From Chenopodium formosanum (Eukaryota > Streptophyta > Magnoliopsida > Caryophyllales > Amaranthaceae), in contig CM044874.1 in NCBI GenBank assembly GCA_024500155.1, positions 43,842,384 through 43,906,383 of the forward strand: DNA of 64,000 nt, read 5' to 3'. Of this stretch, positions 54,329 through 64,000 are shown in pieces. The notes below the pieces were generated by a model, which ran no database searches, was not told the DNA's origin, and saw only the letters and a program-made list of their open reading frames with translations. Within the stretch, counting starts at the first letter, position 1. Every line of letters begins with the position of its first letter. Position numbers and translations under genes: made by a program.

Positions 54329-56432
54329 AATCAATCAATCAATCAATCAAAGCCTTAATCCCAAAAGTGGGGTCGGCTAACATGAACCAAATTTGATTAT
54401 TCCGTGTAGTCATCAACATAAATCTTTCTCCTCCATCCCTTACGATCCAAAACTTCATCCTCACGTAAATCCATGCACTTCATATCCTTCCTCACTCCTT
54501 CCAACCAAGTCATCTTTGGTCTCCCTCTTCCTCGTTTAATCCCTCCATGGTCCCACTCTTCCACTCTTCGCACCGGTGCACCCTCGGGTCTCCGTCTTAC
54601 ATGTCCAAACCAACGCAGACGATTTTCCCTTAATTTATCTACAATGCCCGCCACACCTACTTTCTTGCGAATAACCTCATTTCTGATTCTATCTCTTAAA
54701 GTGTTTCCACACATCCACCTTAACATGCGCATTTCCGTAACCTCCATCTTTTTAATATGCTCTTTCTTAGAAGCCCAACATTCTGTACCATAGAGCAACA
54801 CTGGTCTTATGGCAGTCCTGTAGAATTTTCCCTTCAACTTTAAGGGAATGCTGCGGTCGCATAGCACTCCCGTGGCCGCTCTCCATTTAAGCCACCCTGA
54901 CTTAATCCTGTGGGTCACGTCTTGATCAATGTCACCATTCTTCTGGATGATCGACCCTAGGTACTTAAAACATTCACTCATGGTCAAATCCTTTCCATCC
55001 AAACTCACCACTTCATTGCTTGTCCCCCTCTGAGTGCCAAAACGACATACCAAATATTCAGTCTTACTCCGACTTAGCTTAAACCCTCTAGATTCCAACC
55101 TTTGCCTCCATTGCTCCAACTTGACATTAACCCCATCCTTAGTCTCATCCACCAAAACGATATCATCTGCGAACAGCATACACCATGGAACCTCATCTTG
55201 AATTGGTCTAGTTAATTCGTCTAGAACCGTTGCAAAAAGAAAAGGGCTTAATGCAGACCCTTGATGCAATCCGATTGTAATAGGGAAATCTTTTGTCAAC
55301 CCTCCGCATGTCCTCACATTTGTTGACACATCCCGATACATATCCTTAACTAGGTCTACATACCTTCGTGGGATACCTTTCTTCAACATTGCCCACCAAA
55401 GTATCTCTCTTGGCACCTTGTCATATGCCTTCTCTAAATCAATAAAGACCATATGAAGATCTTTCTTCTTTACCCTATAAAACTCCATCATTTGTCTTAT
55501 CAAATGGATTGCCTCCATAGTAGATCTCCCAGGCATAAAACCAAATTGGTTATCTGAAATGCTTGTGCATGCCCTCAACCTTTGTTCAATCACCCTTTCC
55601 CACAACTTCATAGTATGGCTCATAAGCTTAATTCCTCGATAGTTAGAACAATCTTGAGCGTCTCCTTTGTTTTTATAAACCGGGACCAAGGTGCTCTTCC
55701 TCCAATCTTGTGGGATCCTTGTAGCCGTCCATATCTTGTTGAAAAGGTTTGTTAACCAATCAATACCAATCTTACCCAAACACCTCCACACCTCTATCGG
55801 TACCCCATCAGGGCCAACCGCCTTCTTAGGTTTCATCTTCCTCAGTGCAATCTCCACCTCTACTCTCCTAATCCTTCGCACATACTCCATGTTGATTTCT
55901 TCATCACTCATAGAGGTATCTCCTATCACAACTCCATTACTTCCATTAAATAATTCATCGAAGTACCCCTTCCACCTGTCCTTGATGTCCTCCTCTTGCA
56001 CTAGGACCATTTGGTACTTATCTTTGACACACTTCACCATGCCAATATCCTTCCTTGCCTCTTGTCTTCTCTTTGCCATCTTATAAATGATCCTTTCTCC
56101 CTCCTTGGAATCAAGCTTTTCATAAACCTCCTGATATGCCTTTTCTTTTGCTTGGCGAACAGCTGCCTTTGCCTTACTCTTAGCCTCCTTATACGCTGCA
56201 AAGGTTTCATCACTCCTACATTTTCCTAAGGCTTGATAGCATTCCCTTTTTTGCTTAATTACTGCTTTCACCTCTTCATTCCACCACGAAGTATCTCTCT
56301 GTACCGAAGTTCTTCCCCTTACTTCCCCTAAGACCTCTTTGGCCACTCTTAGGAAACAGTTCTTCATTCGTAACCAGGTCATGTCCGGATCCACCTCTCC
56401 ATCCCAATCCGCTTCTTCAATTACCTTTTCTG
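54329..56432 (-). mobile_element. 5'-truncated RTE-type LINE
   Basis: A non-LTR element on the minus strand, 2.1 kb. Its 3' end is the tetranucleotide tail (TTGA)n at 54350-54329, as is usual for RTE-clade elements, preceded by a GGGGTCGGCTAACATGAA motif read on the plus strand at 54371-54388. The endonuclease part is missing, so the copy is 5'-truncated at about 56432. I could not find a clear target duplication. Confidence 0.8.
54397..56430 (-). CDS. LINE reverse transcriptase ORF (endonuclease missing)
   Basis: An open frame of more than 665 codons. The N-terminal part has SWWNEEVKAVIKQKRECYQA (linker after the missing endonuclease). RT blocks are KPKKAVGPDGVPIEVWR, NYRGIKLMSHTMKLWERVIE, QFGFMPGRSTMEAIHLIRQM, MVFIDLEKAYDKVPR, GLHQGSALSPFLF and the catalytic CMLFADDIVLVDE. 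The C-terminal part contains GTECWASKKEHIKKMEVTEM and LRWFGHVRRRPEGAPVRR, typical of plant RTE proteins. The frame has no stop, which suggests recent insertion. Without an endonuclease it could not mobilise itself in the usual way. Confidence 0.88.
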   Translation of the reverse strand, partial: EKVIEEADWDGEVDPDMTWLRMKNCFLRVAKEVLGEVRGRTSVQRDTSWWNEEVKAVIKQKRECYQALGKCRSDETFAAYKEAKSKAKAAVRQAKEKAYQEVYEKLDSKEGERIIYKMAKRRQEARKDIGMVKCVKDKYQMVLVQEEDIKDRWKGYFDELFNGSNGVVIGDTSMSDEEINMEYVRRIRRVEVEIALRKMKPKKAVGPDGVPIEVWRCLGKIGIDWLTNLFNKIWTATRIPQDWRKSTLVPVYKNKGDAQDCSNYRGIKLMSHTMKLWERVIEQRLRACTSISDNQFGFMPGRSTMEAIHLIRQMMEFYRVKKKDLHMVFIDLEKAYDKVPREILWWAMLKKGIPRRYVDLVKDMYRDVSTNVRTCGGLTKDFPITIGLHQGSALSPFLFATVLDELTRPIQDEVPWCMLFADDIVLVDETKDGVNVKLEQWRQRLESRGFKLSRSKTEYLVCRFGTQRGTSNEVVSLDGKDLTMSECFKYLGSIIQKNGDIDQDVTHRIKSGWLKWRAATGVLCDRSIPLKLKGKFYRTAIRPVLLYGTECWASKKEHIKKMEVTEMRMLRWMCGNTLRDRIRNEVIRKKVGVAGIVDKLRENRLRWFGHVRRRPEGAPVRRVEEWDHGGIKRGRGRPKMTWLEGVRKDMKCMDLREDEVLDRKGWRRKIYVDDYTE

Positions 56433-56545
56433 TGTGAATTTATAGATGCATGTTTTATATTTTATGCTTATATATATATGTGTGAATTATAGATGCATGT
56501 TTTATATTTTATGCTTATATATATATGTGTGAATTATTCGTTAGA
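56431..56545. repeat. 48-bp tandem repeat beside the LINE 5' end
   Basis: Units start at 56431, 56479 and 56526 (the third is partial), each TGTGTGAATT followed by ATAGATGCATG and a TA-rich part. They abut the LINE junction. Confidence 0.8.
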
Positions 56546-57104
56546 TGCATGTTTAGGTTTTCTTGATGTTGCGATGATTAGTTAAATTCACTTAAATCAA
56601 CCAACATAGAAATCCTAGGTCCCTAATAATATTGAGTCAAACTTGCCTTTCCAAAACAACACTTACTAACCGGACGATGGTGATGGTAGGCTACGCCAAA
56701 GCGAGGTGCCATCACTTCTCCAAGAGGCATAAGGCACACCGGGTGTGCACGTTGGTTTTGGTTTAACTCATCGGTATGAGTGAGGAGTCCTCACATACCG
56801 TGGCAAAAGAGATACATCATCAAAGATGCATTAGATGCGACGATTGTCTAACCAAGAGTGTCTTAGAGCCATTAGCAAGGCAATGCTTACCCTAGAATAT
56901 TGAGTGTTTAAGACAAGCGAAAGCATGCTTAACCACTCTTTGTTTCTTTGGATCTTGGAATCGCCTTATTTTCACAAAATAGGGACAATTTTTACGTGTG
57001 AATAAGACGTTAAATAAGTATTGAAAATTTGCATGAATAAAAATTCAATCTTATTTAAGTATATTTGAATGGTTTTTCATTAAAATTCTTTTAATTGTAG
57101 AATC
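56546..57104 (+). other. Leader of H, second part
   Basis: About 560 bases before gag. No gene or clear motif seen. Confidence 0.5.
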
Positions 57105-57974
57105 ATGTCTTCAACTAATGACAACGACCTTATGTACCCGGAACTTCCCGAAAAGTTACCATTTTTGCTCAATTTGGTGAACTTCAAGGAATGGGAAGAT
57201 GAACTCCGAAAGACACTCAGTAATTGCTACCTAAAGCATATCTTGGACACTCCGATCCCGAGCTTCTACTCGAAAGGGATCATGAGTGATGAAGCTCATG
57301 AAAAATGGAGTATATATTGCAAGAGAGTTTCCAAACTCATGGCAAACTCCATCCCGGATCAATGGAGAAGGGTTTTCTCTGGCTATTTTCCGGACATGAT
57401 GCTCAAAGCTCTTGAGGATGTGGTCAATATGAGGGTCACCAAGAGTGCTAGGGGCAATTATGATGGTCATGTAGAGGATGTGACTAGGTCACTCTCCAAA
57501 ATAAGGATCAAGCCACCGCAAGAAGGTTGTCTCTCGAAAGAAAGACAAGAGGTATGGGGAAAAGTCTACAGTGCGAGACTTAGGCCCGGAATGCCACTTC
57601 AAGCTCATGTAATTAACATGACAAGGTTATTCAACCATCTGGAGCTAATTGGCAATCCAGTGGAAGACGAGCAAGCGGCTCACATGCTTCTTAGCTCTCT
57701 TCACTCGGGGTATGTGGGGCTTAAGATGCGTCTCACCGCCAATAGGTATAGACTGTCCTTAAGGGAAGTCATCAAAGAGCTTCAAAAGAACTATTCTTGC
57801 AAGAAGGATAACTTTACCCTTAGACCAAGAAAGAAGGAGTTCAAAGACAAGAGGAAGATGCGCTGCTTCTATTGTGGTAATCCCGGACACTACAAAAGAG
57901 AATGTGGCATGTATCTGGATGATGAGGCGAAAGGAAAAGTAACCTCAACCTCAGGTATCATCTTATACACTTGA
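57105..57974 (+). CDS. gag: gag of copia element H
   Basis: An open frame of 289 codons from ATG 57105 (MSSTNDNDLMYPELPEKL). The UBN2-like gag core includes LNLVNFKEWEDELRKTL, a run of basic helices and MTRLFNHLELIGNPVEDEQA. It ends in a normal CCHC knuckle, CFYCGNPGHYKREC, at about residues 263-276. The stop at 57972 falls before the protease, where a full copy would continue into pol, so part of the junction has decayed. It forms the virus-like particle. Confidence 0.85.
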   Translation: MSSTNDNDLMYPELPEKLPFLLNLVNFKEWEDELRKTLSNCYLKHILDTPIPSFYSKGIMSDEAHEKWSIYCKRVSKLMANSIPDQWRRVFSGYFPDMMLKALEDVVNMRVTKSARGNYDGHVEDVTRSLSKIRIKPPQEGCLSKERQEVWGKVYSARLRPGMPLQAHVINMTRLFNHLELIGNPVEDEQAAHMLLSSLHSGYVGLKMRLTANRYRLSLREVIKELQKNYSCKKDNFTLRPRKKEFKDKRKMRCFYCGNPGHYKRECGMYLDDEAKGKVTSTSGIILYT

Positions 57975-59238
57975 ATATAAGCAATTTTAAAAGGTATTAG
58001 ATACCGGAAAATTGACTCACAACACACTCCTTTTTCAGGAACTAAGTGAGCGGTGCTTTTTTCAAGAGGAATCGAGTTCACAAGTAGGATGAAAGTGATC
58101 TATCCAAGAGAAACTTGTAATCTCATGTTTTGTCTAAAGAAGTAGAACTTATTTAGTTTTATCTACCATACTTTTGATGTATTTCCGACGTTGGACGTCA
58201 TTTTCATCAAATCAAGACCTTTTGTTTTGATGTCTTGAACATATTTATGGAATGACACTTTCACGTGTTTTTAGACAAATGTTTGATACCAATACAAAGA
58301 AAGCTAAGACTACATAGTCTAGTCAAACTTACTTGTGGCATTATCGCCTTGGCCACATTAACATCAAACGCATCAAGAAACTTCTACAAGAAGGTATTCT
58401 TGACTCATTTGATTTAGAATCCTTTGAGAATTGCGAAGGATGTTTATTAGGCTAGATGATAAGGCAACCATTCTCCGAGTTAGGAGAAAGGGCCGGTGAC
58501 TTGTTGGGACTAATACACACCAATGTATGTGGACCAATGAGTACACCCGCAAGGAGTGGTTATCGGTATTTCATAACCTTCACGGACGACTTTAGTAGAT
58601 AGGGCTATGTCTATCTAATGTCGCACAAATCTGAATCGTTTGATAAATTCAAAGAATTTTAGAAAGAAGTTGAAAACCAACTCGGCAAGAAAATCAAAGC
58701 TCTTCGATCGGATCGAGGTGACAAATATTTGAGCCAAGAGTTCGATGACCATCTGAAAGAACATAGAATACTTTAAGAGTTGACACCTCCGGGAACTCCT
58801 CAATGGAATGGAGTATCTGAAAGGAGGAATCGAACCCTGTTAGACATGGTCCGATCTACTATGGGTCTTAGTGAACTTCCAATCTCTTTCTGGGGACATG
58901 CACTTTTAACTGCGACACTCACACTAAATCGTGCTTCGTCAAAAGCAGTGGAAAAGACTCCATATGAATTATGGACAAGCAAACCGCCAAGGTTGTCTTT
59001 TCTCAAGATTTGGGGATGCGAAGCATATGTCAAGAAACTCATCTCTGACAAACTTCATCCAAAATCTGACAAGGTTTACTTTGTGGGTTATCCAAACGAA
59101 ACCAAAGGGTATTACTTCTACAACAAATCCGAGAACAAAGTGTTTGTTGCTCGTGATGGTGTCTTCTTGGAGAAAGAGCATCTCTCCAAAAAGACAAGTG
59201 GGAGGAAAATCGAACTCGACGAAGTTCGAGAGGACGAG
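57975..59238 (+). pseudogene. pol: Protease remnant and integrase of H
   Basis: Right after gag a protease trace, VLDTG, is visible (57994-58008), then frames with many stops. The integrase zinc domain is at 58330-58450 (LWHYRLGHINIKRIKKLL, ENCEGCL). In the core the first catalytic position reads IHTNVCGPM where copia has HTDVCGP. LRSDRG and PQWNGVSERRNRTLLDM keep the second D and the E. The last part is open from 58780 (YELWTSKPPRLSFLKIWGCE, DKVYFVGYPNETKGYYFYN) to the solo LTR at 59239. Stops at 58454, 58600, 58660 and 58774 disable it. Confidence 0.85.
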
Positions 59239-60358
59239 TGACAGGGTAAAGTCGTATCCCCTAATCAAAAATAATTACCTAATTCACTAACTAAAGTAGA
59301 TAGGGAAGTAGGGTCGATCTCCACAGGGAAACAAGTCTTTTTACTCCTAATTAAATATTATAATCTAAATTATTTAAGTAACCAATATTGAAAGTTGAAT
59401 ATGAAACTAAACTAAAAAGAGTAGGAAAAGGGAGAAAATAATATATAAAAGGATCTAGGGCATAGGTTCACCAATAAATAATATTCCGGGGTAAAATAGG
59501 GTAATCAATCATTGACATTGCATAAATAACATGATTAACAGGCTCTCGCAATTTATTAACCAACATAGATCTAACAGGCTCTCGCAATTTACTAGATCTA
59601 AGTTCTTATTGAAAATAGCCTTTAATATCAAATTAACATCTGCTCGATTCATCAATTTAATATTGCTATACTTTTACAAGCCGCAATTTTAAAACATTAA
59701 AACAATCCAATAAGAAATCATCATGCAATATCATCAATCAATAATAGTCAATCATCAATGCATCAATTAATCAGATTGTAAAGGGCTCTCGCTACTTATT
59801 ACAATCACACAATTAAATTACCGGTATTAAATCTCATCTCTCGAATCTTGACTTAACCATTTATAAATTAACTTGCCTATTGAAACTAGACCTAAACATT
59901 AATTCTCATCTCTCGATTCTTGAATCAATATTGTCAAACTCATGCATAAAAGATAGGCCTAATCTAGTCACAGAGCATTAAATCAATCAATAGGAAATTA
60001 ATCTAGCATTGATAATCAACAACAATAATTTACCCCTTCATATTATTTATTAGATCCCCATAAACCCTAGAAATTAAACTACTCACACATAATTAAATAT
60101 AATCTAAGCAAAGCAATAAAATAAATCATGATCAAAGGAATGAAATAAATAACTAAGATTAAGGGAAGAGAAATCGTCACCAAAATAAATCTGGAATTAA
60201 TGAAATACTTAAGAACAAAAGTTTAGAGAGAGATTAAGGGAGAGAAAACTAAGTAGAGAGAGAAAATCTAAGAGAAAGGATTAAGAGAAGAAGAAGAGGT
60301 AGAAGAGAGAAGAAGATCTCCCCAAAAGAAGAGACGATCTAAAAACGTATTACGGAGG

Positions 60359-60370
60359 AGTATTTATACT
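60359..60370 (-). promoter_or_regulatory. TATA box of the solo LTR
   Basis: The minus strand reads GAGTATAAATAC, about 63 bp from the word array, as in the other LTRs. Confidence 0.5.
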
Positions 60371-60430
60371 CCCTACAAAAATCCTAAACTAAATCAAATT
60401 AATACGACTCTAATTGTCTCCTAAATAAAC

Positions 60431-60562
60431 ACGCGCCCGATCGGGCGAGGCACCGCCCGATCGGGCGCGCCTTTTTTCACCTCTAATAACAATCTCGCGC
60501 CCGGCCGGGCGCGTCACCGGGCGCTCCTCCCGCCCGGCCGGGCGCGCCTCCGGGCGCCAGCC
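60431..60562. repeat. U3 palindromic word array of the solo LTR
   Basis: Perfect palindromes CGCCCGATCGGGCG (twice) and CGCCCGGCCGGGCG (twice), plus CGGGCGC words, in 130 bases of otherwise AT-rich LTR. The words differ from those of A and of B/D/E. Confidence 0.85.
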
Positions 60563-60950
60563 TTTTTGGCCGGGCGGATCATTTGGGCCTTTATTTGGAC
60601 TTCGATTGGGCTCCAATTCTTCGGGCCAATCTGGGTTTCCTCTTTGGGTCTTGAATACTCGGTCCAAACGCCCCGGTATCACCTCTACCGAGCCCTTAAT
60701 CACCGGTTCGATGGCTCCAACCTGCCCTGGGCTATAAAATATGGTCGTGCTTCTCCAGTGCTCGTGATTGCTCCTAAATATCCCGGGAAAATACGCCAAA
60801 AGCATAAATCCCTGCAAAAGTCAACCAAATCTACGAAAAAACTAGAAAACACCAATTAGTAATAAAAGTGGCTCTAAAGAGCCAAAAACACTACTAATTA
60901 TGACCAAGGGACGGGGGTAAAATACTATATAGAATGGATACATCAACGAG

Positions 60951-62634
60951 CAACAAGGACAAGTTGACAATCAAAGTGCTTACCAAGCAGCTGTTGACAT
61001 TGGTCAAAGTCAAAATATGCAAAGTCAACCCGACAATGCAAATGCTCAGCCCTCTCTCGGCAACCTACAAGCAAGCTATGACGAGCCCCAACTCCGCAAA
61101 ATGGCAAGAGGCCATGAAATACGAAATGGACTCCATGTTTGAAAATCAAGTATGGGACTTGGTTGATTTACCCGCAGGTTACACACCTATCGGATGTAAA
61201 TGGATTTTCAAGATGAAATCCGACAAAGATGGAAATGTATTTATTTACAAAGCAAGGCTGGTAGCAAAAGGTTACAGGCAAATTCATGGTATTGATTATG
61301 ATGAAACCTTTTCTCCAGTTGCTATGCTTAAGTCCGTTCGAATTCTTCTAGCGATTGCTGCATATTACAATTATGAAGTATGGCAGATGGACGTCAAAAC
61401 CGCCTTCATCAATGGGATTTTGGAAGAAACTGTGTATATGACACAGCCTGAAGGTTTTGTCGACCAGAATAATCCTAAGAAGGTGTGCAAGCTTAAGAAT
61501 TCCATTTATGGATTAAAGCAAGCTAGCAGGAGTTGGAATCTGCGATTTGATGAAGCCATCAGTGAGTTTGGTTTTATCAAGAATCCAGATGAGTCTTGTG
61601 TTTACAAGAAGGTCAGTGGGAGTGACATCGTCTTCCTAGTCTTATATGTCGATGACATTTTGCTCATTGGAAATAGCATTCCATTGCTAGAGTCTGTAAA
61701 GACTTGGCTCGGGAAATGTTTTTCAATGAAAGACTTGGGAGAGGCTCAGTACATATTAGGCATCAAGATCTATAGGGACAGATCAAACAGTATGATTGGA
61801 ATGAGTCAGAGTACTTACATCGATAAGGTACTGGCTCGATTCCAAATGGAAGGAGCCAAGAGAGGGCACCTACCCATGTCACATGGCATAACCTTAAGCA
61901 AGAAGCAGTGTCCAAAGACACCTGATGAGCGAGAAAGGATGAGTCGAATTCCATATGCTTTGCTTATTGGATCGATCATGTATGCCATGATATGTATTAG
62001 GCCAGATGTATCGTATGCCTTAAGTGCTACGAGCCAATACCAATCAGACCCAGGAGAGGCGCATTGGACTACGGCCAAAAATATTCTAAAGTACCAAAAA
62101 AGGAACAAGGATAAATTCCTGGTTTATGGTGGTAAAGATGAATTGGTTGTTGAGGGATATACTGACGCAAGCTTCCAGACAGACAGAGACGACTTCAAGT
62201 CACAATCAGGATACATATTTTGTCTCAATGGAGAAGCGTTGAGTTGGAAGAGTGTAAAGCAAAGCACAACCGCTGATTCTTCAACTGAAGCCGAGTACTT
62301 GGCAGCATTTGAGGCAGCCAAGGAGGCAGTTTGGATTCGGAAGTTCATTGATGAACTTGGTGTTGTACCCTCCATCAAGGGTCCAATAGACCTCTATTGT
62401 GACAACAATGGAGCTATTGCTCAGGCTAGAGAGCCACGAGAGCATCAGAAGGTCAAACATGTCCAGAGGCGATTTCACATGATTCGAGAATGGAAGTCAA
62501 AAGGTGAAATCAGAATTTGCAAAGTTGGAACGGATGACAATGTAGCCGATCCACTTACTAAACCTTTGTCTCAAGTGAAGCACAACAAACACGTTGAGGC
62601 AATGGGAATCAAGCATGTCATGAACTGGATTTGA
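60951..62634 (+). CDS. pol: Reverse transcriptase-RNase H of copia element H
   Basis: An open frame from about 60934 to the stop at 62632, of which bases from 60946 belong to H. RT blocks are MTSPNSAKWQEAMKYEMDSM, GCKWIFKMKSDKDGNVFIYK, WQMDVKTAFINGILEETVYM, LKNSIYGLKQASRSWN and the catalytic FLVLYVDDILLIGN. RNase H has EGYTDASFQTDRDDFKSQSG, STEAEYLAAFEAAKEAVW and LYCDNNGAIAQ, then the usual end DNVADPLTKPLSQVKHNKH. Upstream of about 61065 the frame that continues from integrase differs, so a frameshift lies near 61060-61090. RT and RNase H look intact; the upstream breaks prevent a full polyprotein. Confidence 0.88.
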
Positions 62635-63496
62635 ATTCCATTTTATAGTGTTTTAATCAAATTATGAACAATGTTGATGTAAAGCACCGTGATGAACCAT
62701 TCAGTTTTGGAGTAATTAAAATTTTCATGCAATTTAAATCACTCCGTCTCTATTTAATTGTGGTTTAGAATTAAATAATGAGTCCATTCGATTTTAATAA
62801 ATATTCAAAATAGGGTATCAAGTCAATGGCTTGGATAAAGAAACACCTATTAAGTGAACATTGAATATTTTAATCGAAAATTATCCCTAATCAAGGTCAT
62901 ATTTTGTGGACGATTGATGACCATCAGAGATTAGTGTGTAGTATGATTTGTAGCACCGTTTCTTGTGCTATGAGGATATAAATCATTTGCACAGGTATTG
63001 GTTTAGAACCATACTGGATCGACCTATGAGGATACTTTAAGAGATTTAAAAATCGTCATAAGTATTTTCTCATTATTACTATCGGAACTCTTTTCCTTTG
63101 ACCATGAGTAGTGGGAGATCTCTTGTTTGAGTATTGGTCCGCTTTGGTATCCGCCAAACGTCTGCCGTAACTGGGGATTATAAAGACAGATATCGGGCGG
63201 GTGAGTCCTCTCAGTAAGAGAAGCTACATTACAAGACTTGAAATGTCCCCCTACTAACAATAGGGAACATGTCTTGTTGTTTACAAGGCCTCTCGAAGAG
63301 CGAGACTGTGAAAAATGCATGGTCGTGCTCAGATGGATTTTAGAAATCATCTACTTATTAAACAGTCAAACACGGATTTCGAGAAACACTTCTGGACGGA
63401 ACAAAGATGACTAGTAATCTTACTCTGTAGTTCATGAAGAGACATGAAGAGACATAGGATAAGGGCTATACACTAAATGCACACTTGTCCGGAAGG
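62635..63496 (+). other. 3' non-coding part of H
   Basis: About 860 bases between the RNase H stop and the PPT. No gene seen. Confidence 0.6.
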
Positions 63497-63509
63497 ACAA
63501 GTGGGAGAT
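63497..63509 (+). other. Polypurine tract of H
   Basis: ACAAGTGGGAGAT directly before the TGAAAGG start of the 3' LTR. Confidence 0.75.
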
Positions 63510-64000
63510 TGAAAGGAATAGTGTCCTTCGAACACGTGTATTATTCTGATAGCGGGTTCAGAATTATTAGAAAGCTAATATATTCAGTAAGGTTAAGTGA
63601 TCGGAATGCCTGGGTGGAGGCCGCTTCCGATCAGTAATATTAATATAATTATATTACAGCTTAATCTTGACTGAACCCTTCGGGTCACACCCAAGCAAAT
63701 ATATGCGAACCAACTCGACGAATTAATTCGGAAGAAATTAATTCGTCGCCCGAGTGTTAAATAATTAGACATCGGTAATTCGAGCTTAGAGTGTCGAAAC
63801 CGATCGTCGGAAGTCGAGTCTAAATGATAAGAGACGAGACGCACAAAATAATAATAAATCGACAATGTTCCCGTAAATACCCCTAGCATCGGTGTGCCCC
63901 GAGCATCCGAATGCTAGGGGCAAGACGAGCTGGCGCACCGTGCTGGCAGCCACGGCCAGCCGCGGCTAGGCACAGCACAAGCCGCGCCGCGCCACGACAG
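63510..64000 (+). repeat. 3' LTR of H (partial)
   Basis: Matches the first 490 or so bases of the 5' LTR with roughly 17 differences counted by eye. It runs off the window inside the GC-rich block. Confidence 0.9.

Larger units (their letters stand above)
59239..60945 (-). mobile_element. Solo LTR of an unidentified Ty3/gypsy-type element
   Basis: A 1707-bp insertion in H bounded by the perfect duplication ACGAG (59234-59238 and 60946-60950). The ends are TGACAGGG and GATACATCA, that is, TG...CA. Read on the minus strand it starts TGATGTATCC, has a word array (60560-60431), a TATA box about 63 bp further (GAGTATAAATAC, 60370-60359) and near the end CCCTGTGGAGATCGACCC. No coding sequence. It was formed by LTR-LTR recombination after insertion. 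The source family is not otherwise in the window; Athila- or Tat-like is a guess. Confidence 0.88.
51346..64000 (+). mobile_element. Element H: Ty1/copia retrotransposon (3' LTR runs off window)
   Basis: 5' LTR (51346-52484), PBS (52485-52500), a long leader (to 57104) that contains a LINE, gag, protease remnant, integrase, RT-RNase H, non-coding 3' part, PPT (63497-63509) and 3' LTR from 63510. The order PR-INT-RT-RH is the copia order. A solo LTR splits the polyprotein at 59239-60945. The two LTRs differ at roughly 17 positions over the 490 bases that can be compared. Inserted in the protease of G. Confidence 0.9.

Noticed and set aside
60410..60859. Frames on both strands in the solo LTR
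   Set aside because: They come from the CG-rich palindrome array; no domain and no support.

Overview
The window is a piece of repeat-rich plant nuclear chromatin made almost entirely of nested LTR retrotransposons. I see no host protein gene, tRNA gene or rRNA gene. The plant origin rests on Tat/Ogre-type Ty3/gypsy pol and gag, a Tat element with two RNase H domains and an antisense extra gene, a Ty1/copia element with an initiator-tRNA-like primer site, and an RTE-type LINE. A large-genome eudicot fits; the species cannot be told. All boundaries below were read by eye from LTR ends, primer binding sites (PBS), polypurine tracts (PPT) and target duplications.

Left part (1-14148). Three Ogre/Tat-like elements lie on the minus strand, one inside another. 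Element A (1-4650, runs off the left edge) has an unbroken gag-pro frame and sits in the reverse transcriptase of element B (4651-12569). B in turn sits in the gag of fragment C (12570-14148).

Middle (14180-42219). D (plus strand) and E (minus strand) are two members of a gag-only, apparently non-autonomous family. They share PBS, PPT and LTR type with B, but carry a long conserved non-coding 3' region instead of pol. E, with an attached rearranged tail, sits in the 3' LTR of D. A complete 11.2-kb Tat/Retand-like element F (27130-38314) sits in the gag of E.

Right part (42220-64000). A second Retand-like element G (from 42220, minus) interrupts the second half of D's LTR. A Ty1/copia element H (51346 to beyond 64000, plus) interrupts the protease of G. 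H itself holds a 5'-truncated RTE LINE (54329-56432) and a 1.7-kb solo LTR (59239-60945) with a perfect 5-bp target duplication.

Main points of interest. (1) F and G carry, antisense to gag-pol, a multi-exon gene with its own TATA and ACGT-core promoter. Its first exon-2 ATG starts a peptide that closely copies the N-terminal tail of histone H3 (AKTKQTAR in G, ARTMQTA in F). (2) Several unrelated LTR families hold arrays of short self-complementary words about 58-63 bp upstream of the LTR TATA box, and in the B/E and A families also in the 5' leader. (3) The gag nucleocapsid module occurs once, twice or three times in different elements. (4) The D and E 3' regions hold unrelated tandem arrays at the same site. 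(5) D with C, and D with E, form large inverted repeats.
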